NCBI GenBank assembly: GCA_945875545.1
Contig: CAMCKZ010000025.1
Coordinates: 1 to 36,717 of the forward strand
Reading direction: 5' to 3'
DNA: 36,717 nucleotides
From: Polyangium aurulentum
GTDB taxonomy: Bacteria; Myxococcota_A; Polyangia; Polyangiales; Polyangiaceae
Part shown: piece by piece, positions 9,151 to 16,522 of the stretch
How the letters are laid out: each line of letters begins with the position of its first letter
How positions within the stretch are numbered: the first letter of the stretch is position 1
Program-made: the position numbers and the translations under genes
Notes under the pieces: generated by a model
What the model was told of the DNA's origin: nothing
The model's input: only the letters and a program-made list of their open reading frames with translations
Databases searched by the model: none

Positions 9151-10266
9151 TCAGCTCTCGCGCTTCGGTTGGATGAGGCGCTGGCTGTCCACGCGATCTT
9201 CTCGGTCGCCGAGGTGAAGTCGGCGCATCACCGCGCGCTTTTGGCGGCCTTTGTAGGCATCGTGGGAGGCCTCGCCCCGTTCATTCGCCTGGTCGGTGGC
9301 CTGGTCCACGAGTTGAAATTCGCAGATGACAAAGCCCGCGCGCCCGAGGCCTGCGGCAGCGGCGGGGGCTGCGGCGAGGAGGTCGTCGGCGAGGCGGACC
9401 GGCATGTCGACGACGAAGTGAATGATGCGGTAATTGCCGGCCGAAAACGAGTTTTCCGTGTTGCCGATTTCTTCGTGCGCACCGACTTGCATATGCTGCA
9501 ACATCGGTGCGAGATGGGGATGGCCTTCGCAAATTTCGCGCAGAGAAAAAATGCTGTTCGTGCTTTGCGCCGGCACCACATAATTGAACGGAAAAAGGTG
9601 TTTCGTCAGGTATTCGAGGGTCGGAAGGAGGTCTTCGGGCGTTCTCGTCACGATGCGAAAACGCAGCTTGTCGTAGACCTGCGCCGCGATGGTTTCTTGC
9701 TTTGAGAGAAGCTTCGTAAAGAGCGAGTCGCGGTTTTTTCGCCCGCCGACAAACTCGACCACGGGCAAACCCTTGGCGAGCATGTGGCCAATGACGCGAA
9801 AGACCTTTTCTTCAACAATTCTAAAGACTTCTTGGTCAGAGAACGGCAGCAAAAAGAGAAGCTCGCGGCCCTCCAAGTGGTGAATGACGTGGATCGCCTT
9901 GAGGATGGTGCACGCGCACGCTTGGCGATGACCTTTCGTGGACGCGAGCAGCAAAAGATCGCGCACCGAGGCCTCTTCGACGGGCTTCGGCACCGGGTAG
10001 TGAAACTGCCGCCGCAGGTACCCGATGGACTCCTGCTTCAAGTGCTGCAGCCGCGCCGCATCGTGTTCGTCGTTGGGATCGAGCTCGTGGGCCCGCAAAA
10101 ATGCATCGACCTCGTCCAGATCCGCGAAATCGAGGCGGTGCCAATCGATGACGGAATCGCCGCGAAGCACCAAGCGCACGGCCTCGAGATCGGCCAGCGA
10201 AAAGCCCGCAAGCTTCTTGAGCCCACCCGGGGGAAGAGAGCCGCCAGAACCAGAAGTGGTCGCCAT
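9151..10266 (-). CDS. RelA/SpoT-synthetase-like protein (TIGR04552-like)
   Basis: The protein has 371 residues and no signal peptide. I think it belongs to an uncharacterised myxobacterial family I know as TIGR04552 (label from memory). Its second half matches the order of conserved blocks in RelA/SpoT (p)ppGpp synthetase domains. GGRKNRDSLFTKLLSK (174-189) corresponds to GR-K-SIY-KM. VYDKLRFRIV (197-206) corresponds to iYDliavRv, with the metal-binding Asp at 199. GNYRIIHFVV (277-286) corresponds to GYQSLHTTV. CEFQL (315-319) corresponds to vEIQI, with the catalytic-type Glu316. GEASHDAYKG (331-340) corresponds to GiAAHW-YK. The N-terminal 165 residues are helical and lack an HD hydrolase motif. 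Whether it makes an alarmone, or only keeps the fold, cannot be decided here. It precedes DUF507, gmk and pfkB in one minus-strand run. Confidence 0.7.
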   Translation of the reverse strand: MATTSGSGGSLPPGGLKKLAGFSLADLEAVRLVLRGDSVIDWHRLDFADLDEVDAFLRAHELDPNDEHDAARLQHLKQESIGYLRRQFHYPVPKPVEEASVRDLLLLASTKGHRQACACTILKAIHVIHHLEGRELLFLLPFSDQEVFRIVEEKVFRVIGHMLAKGLPVVEFVGGRKNRDSLFTKLLSKQETIAAQVYDKLRFRIVTRTPEDLLPTLEYLTKHLFPFNYVVPAQSTNSIFSLREICEGHPHLAPMLQHMQVGAHEEIGNTENSFSAGNYRIIHFVVDMPVRLADDLLAAAPAAAAGLGRAGFVICEFQLVDQATDQANERGEASHDAYKGRQKRAVMRRLHLGDREDRVDSQRLIQPKRES

Positions 10267-10396
10267 TGCAACTCCAGTCTACATCAGCGGAAAAACCTAA
10301 GGTGACGATTATCGCCCCGTTGCCCGCTCGCATGTGCCTGCGCGAAAACCGATCGCGGGCGATTGGCGGCGCTTCGTGGTCTTCAGCGGCGCCGGG

Positions 10397-10591
10397 TTAA
10401 AGCTTGGCCGATGTTGCCGCGGCGGCGGGCGTAGCGAGGTTCGCGAGGGGACGCGCACGGCCGAGCGACAACGTACCGAAAAAAATGCCAAACGTGACGG
10501 CAAGCACCGCGAGATGCCCGACGGCGGTTCCCATGCAGCCAAGGGCAGCAATGGGGGCGAGCGCGGCAACGTACCAGTGGGTGAGCTTCAT
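10397..10591 (-). CDS. Small two-helix membrane protein
   Basis: The 64-residue product starts at ATG 10591 with a strong Shine-Dalgarno AGGAG six bases upstream, better than that of most genes in the window, which argues that it is real. After the basic MKLTHW start, two hydrophobic segments follow closely (about 7-24 and 26-43), joined by a Gly-rich turn (GCMGTAVG). The tail is basic, then Ala/Thr-rich (GRARPLANLATPAAAA). It is too short for an enzyme and I know no family. It lies about 130 bases before the RelA/SpoT-like gene, in the same orientation, so it could head that transcript. Confidence 0.6.
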   Translation of the reverse strand: MKLTHWYVAALAPIAALGCMGTAVGHLAVLAVTFGIFFGTLSLGRARPLANLATPAAAATSAKL

Positions 10592-11118
10592 GCATTTCTC
10601 CTGCGGAGGTGAGGGGCCGAGCTGAGAGGCAGGGTGGTTGACCCGCGTGGACTATTCAGTCGCATGGAGGTCGCTGCATCGGCGCGGGGATTCGAAAAAC
10701 AGCGGCGACGGGGTGCGGACGGGGTGCGGGCGGGATGGACCCGATGCATAACCGCCTCAAAAGCCGCGAAAACCAGAAAAAAAGAGAGCGGTGAAGGGAT
10801 GTGTAGGATAGATAACGACTGGGCTTGGAAGGGCCAAGAACTAGACCAAACTTTGTCGGCGGGTCAAAGAAAATCTGTTCAGTGATGACAATGCTGGCAG
10901 TGGCCTGTGCAAAAGTTGCGTGGTTTGGAGGAAGAAACACGGGGTACCCAAGCGCGTTGCGGAGCAAATGGACTGGAAAATACCTGAACTTGCTGCGCCA
11001 GTGGGTACGGTGAGGCGTCGGCGAAAGTGGCCGGTTATGGGCCACCGGGGGAAAATAGTTTTGGGGACCAAACGGGAGACTTTACCCGACGGCGGCGTGC
11101 GCCTAGAAGCTTAGGGTC
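10592..11118. other. Intergenic region without a clear gene
   Basis: About 530 bases separate the minus-strand small membrane protein from the plus-strand OmpA-type gene. The composition is noticeably less GC-rich than the flanks, especially at 10770-11070. Open frames exist on both strands (for example 10656-11045 minus), but their translations are rich in Arg, Pro, Phe and Trp with no family features, so I leave them out. The region should hold the divergent promoters of the two flanking genes. No convincing minus-35/minus-10 pair, terminator or RNA structure was identified. Confidence 0.5.
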
Positions 11119-12018
11119 ATGAAGCTGTCGATGCTGCTACGTCCTGCGCTACCCCTTTTGTTCAGCGTTTTGGCGGCATGTGTGTCGAAAGACGAACACC
11201 AAAAGGTGAAAACCGCGCTGGACCAAGCGGCGGCGGATCGCGACTCCAAGGGTGCCGAACTCGAAAAAACGCGTTTGGCCTTGGGCACTTCGAAAACCGA
11301 TGGCGACAAGTTGGCGAAAGATCTTGAGGCTTCGAATCTCAAGGCGGTGCAGATGGAGGCCGAAGCCTCGGGTTGCCGCGAGAATATGGCGGCTTGCGCG
11401 CGCGAGCGAGACAAGCTTCGCGACGATTTGGCCGCGGCGGTCAAAGATCAAGCGGGCCTGCGTGGTTCGGTCGATCAAATGAAAAAGGCGCTGGCGGCAG
11501 TAGAAAAGCAGCAGAAAGAGGCGGAGGCCCGGGTCGCTGAATTCAAGTCGCTGCTTCAGCGGTTCAAGTCGCTCATCGACAACGGAACCCTGCGCGTGAA
11601 AATCGTCGATGGGCGCATGGTCGTTTCGCTCGGTGCCGAGATTTTGTTTCCGAACGCGTCGGCGGCGCTTAGCCCCGAGGGACGAAAAACCATCGTCGAT
11701 GTGGCCAAAATTCTTGCCACCGTCGAGCGAAAATACCAGGTCGAGGGGCACACCGACAACGTGCCCATCCGCACGACGCAGTTTCCGTCCAACTGGGAGC
11801 TCGCGGCGGCGCGCGCCATTACCGTCGTTGAAACCATGATTGAGTCGGGTGTCAGGCCCGATCGCGTGTCGGCAGCGAGTTTCTCAGAATCGCGCCCCGT
11901 GCAGAAAAACGACTCGATCGACGGGCGCAAGGCCAATCGGCGCATCGAAATCGTTATTTTGCCCGACCTGTCGGCGCTACCCGGCTTCGACGAACTCCAA
12001 AAACTCGACGGCAAATAG
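11119..12018 (+). CDS. OmpA-family peptidoglycan-binding lipoprotein with coiled coil
   Basis: This 299-residue envelope lipoprotein should tether the outer membrane to peptidoglycan. The N-terminus has a signal with lipobox VLAAC (Cys21). Residues 25-150 form a long, charged coiled coil rich in Ala, Lys, Glu and Asp. Residues 165-280 form an OmpA C-terminal domain: EILFPNASAALSPEG, then VEGHTDNVPI (Asp213), NWELAAARA (Arg232) and KANRRIEIVI (271-280). Asp213 and Arg232 are the pair expected to hold diaminopimelate. The domain is closest to the MotB-like branch, but no flagellar neighbour is present. It is a single gene in plus orientation, with about 460 bases of non-coding DNA after it. Confidence 0.93.
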   Translation: MKLSMLLRPALPLLFSVLAACVSKDEHQKVKTALDQAAADRDSKGAELEKTRLALGTSKTDGDKLAKDLEASNLKAVQMEAEASGCRENMAACARERDKLRDDLAAAVKDQAGLRGSVDQMKKALAAVEKQQKEAEARVAEFKSLLQRFKSLIDNGTLRVKIVDGRMVVSLGAEILFPNASAALSPEGRKTIVDVAKILATVERKYQVEGHTDNVPIRTTQFPSNWELAAARAITVVETMIESGVRPDRVSAASFSESRPVQKNDSIDGRKANRRIEIVILPDLSALPGFDELQKLDGK

Positions 12019-12247
12019 CTCGCGCGCCGAAAAGCCCCCGCGACGGCAGCGGCCCGCTCGGTTGTACGTAAGTACACAGGGCAACGTGTGTCTGCGCTCG
12101 TCCCGAAGGGGGCCAAAGTGTGCGCCGACGGGTCGAAATCGATGCACGCGCACCGAGCATCGCGCTCGGGCAACGATAGGGACAAACGTGTCTCTAACCC
12201 GTAACGTCTGTGTGGCAGCGGGAGACCGGACGCCGGAACCGTCGGCG
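12019..12247. other. Intergenic region after the OmpA-type gene
   Basis: There is no supported gene here. One clean hairpin is visible: CCGAGC (12153-12158) pairs with GCTCGG (12164-12169) over a five-base loop, without a T-run. Two similar words, CAACGTGTGTCT near 12083 and AAACGTGTCTCT near 12184, recur about 100 bases apart. The role is unknown. Confidence 0.4.
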
Positions 12248-12412
12248 TTAGGCCGCGGCGGGAAGCTGCGAAAGCGCCGTCTGCGGCCGATGTTCCATTC
12301 GAATTCGCGCGGCGACCTGGACGTTATGGGCCAGGATCTTTTCCAGCAGCTCCGTATCGACCCGCGCAATGCTGCGCCGACGCCCGCATGGGTTTCGGGC
12401 CCCGTGTGTCAT
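12248..12412 (-). CDS. Possible small ORF or gene remnant
   Basis: A minus-strand frame of 54 codons ends at 12248. The first 18 residues are Arg-rich and unconvincing. The rest (RVDTELLEKILAHNVQVAA and onward, ending in LPAAA) has protein-like composition and strong G/C bias at third codon positions, unlike most shadow frames. ATG at 12412 has no ribosome binding site. It may be a small protein with a different start, the tail of a decayed gene, or chance. It lies between the OmpA-type gene and the EGF-repeat gene and is transcribed in the opposite direction to both. Confidence 0.25.
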   Translation of the reverse strand: MTHGARNPCGRRRSIARVDTELLEKILAHNVQVAARIRMEHRPQTALSQLPAAA

Positions 12413-12481
12413 CTGTTCGGGGGGCACCGCGATGGGCTTTATTGGTGGTTGTGCTTTCGCCGCGTGTGCTAACTTGCGCGC

Positions 12482-15400
12482 ATGCGCCCCATTCTGTTGC
12501 CTCGCATTGGCCTTGCGTTCGTGCTTTTTTTCGCCCATGCCGGCCTTTCCGCCTGCGTGCAGCCGTTGGACGGATCGTCGGGTGACTTGCTCGACGACGC
12601 ATCGCCGGTTCCCGACGCGGCCACCGAGGGCGATACGGGGGTGCTCGCCGATGGCAGCCTACTACCCGACGGCGGCCCGGGTACGGATGGCGGCCCGGAA
12701 ACGGATGGCGGCCCGGAAACGGATGGCGGCCCGGTAACGGATGGCGGCCCCGTAAGGGATGGCGGTCCGGTAACGGATGGCGGTCCCGTAAGGGATGGCG
12801 GTCCAGGCACGGACGGCGGTCCAGGCACGGACGGCGGCCCGGTAACGGATGGCGGCCCGGTAGCGGATGGCGGCCCGGTAGCGGATGGCGCGACGAGTGT
12901 CGATGGCTCCGTGGCACCCGACGGCGGATGCAACGCGGGGTTTGTGCAGGGCGGGGGCGGCTGCGTCGACGTCAATGAGTGTGTGGCCGCTCCTACTGTT
13001 TGTGGTTCTTCGGCCCAGGTTGGAACGTGCGGTAACACTTCCGGAAGTTACTCCTGTACGTGCGGCGCGGGCTACGCGGTCAGCGGCAGCGCCGGGGCCG
13101 AAACCTGCACCGACGTGAACGAATGCACCGCGAGCGCAGGTGACGCGGGCGTCAATCCGTGCGGCGGTGGCGTGTGCGCGAACTCCCAGGGGGCGTACGT
13201 GTGCACGTGCCCGAGCGGCTACGCGTTCCAAAACGGCACCTGCACCGACGTAAACGAGTGTACGGGCGCGCAAAACGTGTGCGGAGTGGGCACGTGCGCC
13301 AACGCCCAGGGTACGTATTCCTGCGCCTGCCCGAGCGGCTACGCGTTCCAAAACGGCACCTGCACCGACGTCAACGAGTGTGGCGGCGTGAATCCTTGCG
13401 GCTCGGGCAGTTGCAACAACGCCCAGGGCTCTTACTCGTGCACGTGCCCGAGCGGGTACCAGGCGGCGCAAGCAAATGGCGTCGCAACCTGCGCCGACAT
13501 CAACGAATGCACGGCGAATCCCTCGCTTTGCGCGCCCGGTAGCTGCCAAAACACGCAGGGCACCTTTACGTGCACGTGCGGAAGCGGCTATCGTTTGAGC
13601 GCGGACGGGCGGTCCTGCGCGAACATCGACGATTGCGTTGAAAACCAATACCTGTGCGCCACCACCGGCGGACCGCGACCCGTCGGCCAGTGTGTCGACA
13701 CGCCGGGGAGCTTTTATTGCGCGTGTCCCGGCGGTTTTGCGGCGGCGGCCAATAGCCAGTCGTGCGTCGACGTCGACGAATGTTTGACGGCGTCCCAGTG
13801 CCCCGGCCAATATTGCACGAACACCAGCGGGTCTTTTTCCTGCGCAAGCTGCCCCTCGGGTCAAAGCGTCTCCGGCGGCGGCTGCGTGGATACCAACGAA
13901 TGCGCGGCGGCAACCAATCCGTGCGGCGTCGCGGTGGCAACGTGCGCCAATTTGGTGAATGTCGGGTACACGTGCGGATGCCCAGGCGGATACGTTTCGT
14001 CCGGTGGCGGCACGCCCGTGTGCCAAGACGTGAACGAGTGCCTTGCGAACAACGGCGGATGCGCGCAAAATTGCCAAAATACCCAGGGCGCAAACGTGTG
14101 CACGTGCAACACGGGTTACAGCTTGGGTGGCGATGGCAAGAGCTGCACCGATGTCAACGAGTGCCTCACGAGCAACGGCGGGTGCAGCGCATACGCCACG
14201 TGTGCAAACACCACGGGTGGGCGCTCGTGCACCTGCCAAACAGGCTACAGCGGGGACGGCCTGGCCTGCGCGGACATCAATGAGTGCACGACGAACGCCA
14301 CGCGTTGCGGCGCAAGTTCGTCCGTTGGTACCTGTGCCAATACCATCGGTTCGTATGTATGCTCATGCGGTGCCGGGTACGCGGCTTCCGGCGGCACCTG
14401 TGTGAATACCAACGAGTGCACGGGAGGAACGAACCCGTGCGGGCAAGGGAGCTGCAACGACACCCAGGGTTCTTACACGTGTTCGTGCAACACCGGGTAC
14501 ACGAGCACCACCGCGTCTGCGGGCCCCGTTTGCACCGACACGAACGAGTGCTTGGTCAACAGCGGCGGATGCGCGCAGACATGCACAAATAGTGCGGGTT
14601 CTTTCGCGTGCTCCTGCTCGGCGTATTACACCCTCGCGGCGGACCAAAAGGCGTGCACGGACATCAATGAGTGCCTCACGAGCAACGGGGGGTGCAGCCA
14701 GTACGCAACGTGTACAAATAATGTGGGAGCGGCGGCGTCGTGCGCCTGCCAGACCGGGTACACGGGAACCGGAACGGTGTGCACCAACGTCAACGAGTGC
14801 ACGACCGTTGCAAACGTGTGCGGCGGCACGGCGGCGGGCACATGCACCGATACACCTGGCTCGTACACGTGCGCCTGCAATACCGGTTACGCGTCCGCAA
14901 CGGTCAGCGCTGAAACCGTGTGTCAAGACGTGAACGAGTGCACCGCCGGCACCGCGGGTTGCTCAACAAACGCAACGTGCGCTAACACGATCGGTTCGTC
15001 GACGTGCACCTGCGGCGCGAACCGAATCGGCGACGGAAAGTTTTGCCAATCGGCGGATCAGATTACCGTCGGCGACGACTTTCAGTGCGTGCGCACCACC
15101 GGCGACAGCGTCGCTGCGCGCGTCTATTGCTGGGGCGACAACACGTACGGCCAGCTCGGCGACGGCACGGTCGTGAACCGCAGCTACCCCAGCGTCGTCA
15201 AGCCGGTCGACTTCACGAACATCATCCCCGTGGGCAAAGAGCCGATTGCGGTTCGCGCAGGGGCCGGCTTCGCGTGCGCGACCTTCGCAACATCGTCGAG
15301 CGCGACGAGCCTCGCCTGCTGGGGTGACAACCTCGTTGGGCAGCTCGGCGCAAACGTCAACCTTGCGTACTCGTCGAAGCCACTCGTTGTCATGATGCCC

Positions 15401-16381
15401 CAGTCGTCAACCTTCGTTCCCCTCGCCGCTTCGAGCCTCACCCTCGCGGTCGGTCGTAAGCACGCATGCGCCTTCATGCCCAACTCGGCGATGCTTGCGT
15501 GTTGGGGCGACAACTCGAAGGGACAGCTCGCCGCCAACTCGTCCCAGGGGCAGGGCAACAACACGTACTCATTCTCGTCTTACGCGCGTCCGTGGCTCGC
15601 GCAAAAGGACGCACAGGGCGCGAATTACCTCGTGAAGGAGGTGGCAGCCTCCAGCGAGAACACTTGCGCGATCCTCGCGACGGCGACGGGCACCAATGTG
15701 GTTCGCTGCGCCGGCGCGACGTCGACCTCGCAGGTGGCGGGGCCGCCCTCGGTCATCAACGGGACGACCCCCGCGCTCACCGCCGCGGAGGGCGGGGCGT
15801 GCAATACCTTGAACTATGGCTACGCGTGCGTCACCCAACTCTCGAAGACCGTCGCGCTCGCGGCCATCGGCACCGCCCAGCCAGCGACCCCCGCGATAGG
15901 CCTCACGGCAGGAGCGAATCACTTCGCGGTCATCGGCAACGACTACTGGATCTACAGCTGGGGCAATAACTCGGCTTACACGTTCGGAGACGGATCGAGC
16001 TCGAGCAACACGACGGCGCAACGTATCCAAACGGCGAGTTTCGCGGGCCTGTCGATCAGCAAGATCTTCGCCGGCGGCACGAACGGCTGGGCGATCCGCT
16101 CCGACAACCAGCTCTTCTCGTCGGGAGCCTTCAGCGCCGGACAGATTGGCAACGGGACGGTCAGCGGTTCGCCCGGCGTTTACGGCGCGCGCGCCTCCGC
16201 GGTTTTCGACGGCGCCGCAGGTATCGACCGCACATGCGCCCTCTGGGGCACGACTTCCCCGAGGATTCTTCGCTGCGCCGGTGCCGATACGGGTGCGGGC
16301 TCGAAGGCCAGCCTGGGCACAACGCCCATCGGCGGTGCCGCGCCGAACAACTACTTGTTTAATACGGTATACTGGAACTAG
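12482..16381 (+). CDS. EGF-repeat and RCC1-propeller surface lipoprotein
   Basis: This is a 1299-residue secreted lipoprotein. The signal ends in lipobox GLSAC (Cys25). An acidic Asp/Ala/Gly stretch leads into twelve imperfect hexapeptides of the form PxxDGG (about 66-137), a flexible spacer. Sixteen calcium-binding EGF-like modules follow (about 161-855), each opening with D-[VIT]-[ND]-EC or a close variant and closing with a G-[SG]-[YF]-x-C-x-C-type core. This is the consensus that places Ca2+ between modules and makes a stiff rod. The C-terminal 440 residues contain about seven RCC1-type blades (CWGDNTYGQLGDG, CWGDNLVGQLG, CWGDNSKGQL, then more divergent ones such as YSWGNNSAYTFGDG), so a complete seven-bladed propeller is likely. 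It is probably a long stalk carrying a binding head on the cell surface. A strong terminator follows. Confidence 0.9.
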   Translation: MRPILLPRIGLAFVLFFAHAGLSACVQPLDGSSGDLLDDASPVPDAATEGDTGVLADGSLLPDGGPGTDGGPETDGGPETDGGPVTDGGPVRDGGPVTDGGPVRDGGPGTDGGPGTDGGPVTDGGPVADGGPVADGATSVDGSVAPDGGCNAGFVQGGGGCVDVNECVAAPTVCGSSAQVGTCGNTSGSYSCTCGAGYAVSGSAGAETCTDVNECTASAGDAGVNPCGGGVCANSQGAYVCTCPSGYAFQNGTCTDVNECTGAQNVCGVGTCANAQGTYSCACPSGYAFQNGTCTDVNECGGVNPCGSGSCNNAQGSYSCTCPSGYQAAQANGVATCADINECTANPSLCAPGSCQNTQGTFTCTCGSGYRLSADGRSCANIDDCVENQYLCATTGGPRPVGQCVDTPGSFYCACPGGFAAAANSQSCVDVDECLTASQCPGQYCTNTSGSFSCASCPSGQSVSGGGCVDTNECAAATNPCGVAVATCANLVNVGYTCGCPGGYVSSGGGTPVCQDVNECLANNGGCAQNCQNTQGANVCTCNTGYSLGGDGKSCTDVNECLTSNGGCSAYATCANTTGGRSCTCQTGYSGDGLACADINECTTNATRCGASSSVGTCANTIGSYVCSCGAGYAASGGTCVNTNECTGGTNPCGQGSCNDTQGSYTCSCNTGYTSTTASAGPVCTDTNECLVNSGGCAQTCTNSAGSFACSCSAYYTLAADQKACTDINECLTSNGGCSQYATCTNNVGAAASCACQTGYTGTGTVCTNVNECTTVANVCGGTAAGTCTDTPGSYTCACNTGYASATVSAETVCQDVNECTAGTAGCSTNATCANTIGSSTCTCGANRIGDGKFCQSADQITVGDDFQCVRTTGDSVAARVYCWGDNTYGQLGDGTVVNRSYPSVVKPVDFTNIIPVGKEPIAVRAGAGFACATFATSSSATSLACWGDNLVGQLGANVNLAYSSKPLVVMMPQSSTFVPLAASSLTLAVGRKHACAFMPNSAMLACWGDNSKGQLAANSSQGQGNNTYSFSSYARPWLAQKDAQGANYLVKEVAASSENTCAILATATGTNVVRCAGATSTSQVAGPPSVINGTTPALTAAEGGACNTLNYGYACVTQLSKTVALAAIGTAQPATPAIGLTAGANHFAVIGNDYWIYSWGNNSAYTFGDGSSSSNTTAQRIQTASFAGLSISKIFAGGTNGWAIRSDNQLFSSGAFSAGQIGNGTVSGSPGVYGARASAVFDGAAGIDRTCALWGTTSPRILRCAGADTGAGSKASLGTTPIGGAAPNNYLFNTVYWN
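12677..12892 (+). repeat. Tandem 18-base repeat encoding PxxDGG spacer
   Basis: Twelve in-frame units of 18 bases encode PGTDGG, PETDGG, PVTDGG, PVRDGG or PVADGG. The units differ mainly at codons two and three, in a mosaic pattern suggesting unequal exchange. Copy number could vary between strains and change the distance between the lipid anchor and the EGF rod. Confidence 0.85.
13208..13371 (+). repeat. Recent duplication of an EGF module
   Basis: Forty-four bases at 13208-13251 recur identically at 13328-13371, exactly 120 bases later, covering the end of EGF modules 2 and 3 (PSGYAFQNGTC and the next module start). Identity at silent positions points to a recent in-frame duplication of one module. 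Confidence 0.75.
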
Positions 16382-16410
16382 TTAGTGTCTGTGTAAGTGT
16401 AGACTGCATG

Positions 16411-16454
16411 AAGCCCCGGGGTGCCGCACAGCGCCTCGGGGCTTCGTTTTTTTT
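16411..16454 (+). terminator. Rho-independent terminator of the EGF/RCC1 gene
   Basis: AAGCCCCG (16411-16418) pairs with CGGGGCTT (16437-16444), followed by CG and eight T. It lies 30 bases after the stop codon of the EGF/RCC1 gene and is clearly oriented for the plus strand. The convergent asnS gene ends at 16523. Confidence 0.88.
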
Positions 16455-16455
16455 G

Positions 16456-16475
16456 CGCCGCGAACGTTCGCGGCG
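16456..16475. repeat. Perfect 20-base palindrome
   Basis: The sequence CGCCGCGAAC followed by its exact reverse complement forms a perfect dyad between the plus-strand terminator and the 3' end of asnS. There is no T-run on the minus side, so it is not a classical asnS terminator. It could be a hairpin end of the asnS transcript or a protein-binding dyad. Confidence 0.5.
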
Positions 16476-16522
16476 AAGCTTGTGAGGGCGTTGCCAAACC
16501 GCTGTTGAAGCGCGTGTCAGCG

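Noticed and set aside
10890-10910. TGGCAG...TGTGCA resembling a sigma-54 promoter before the OmpA-type gene
   Set aside because: The GG to GC spacing is one base too long, it lies over 200 bases from the start, and no sigma-54 activator gene is present.
10656-11045. Minus-strand frame of 129 codons in the 10.6-11.1 kb gap
   Set aside because: Composition is unlike neighbouring proteins, no ribosome binding site is visible, and no family features are present.
12677-12892. Repeats considered as a CRISPR array
   Set aside because: Units are 18 bases, contiguous and in frame with a protein; there are no spacers and no cas genes.
12662-14239. Minus-strand frame of 525 codons opposite the EGF gene
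   Set aside because: Ala/Arg/Val-rich repeats simply reflect the repeated EGF codons on the other strand.
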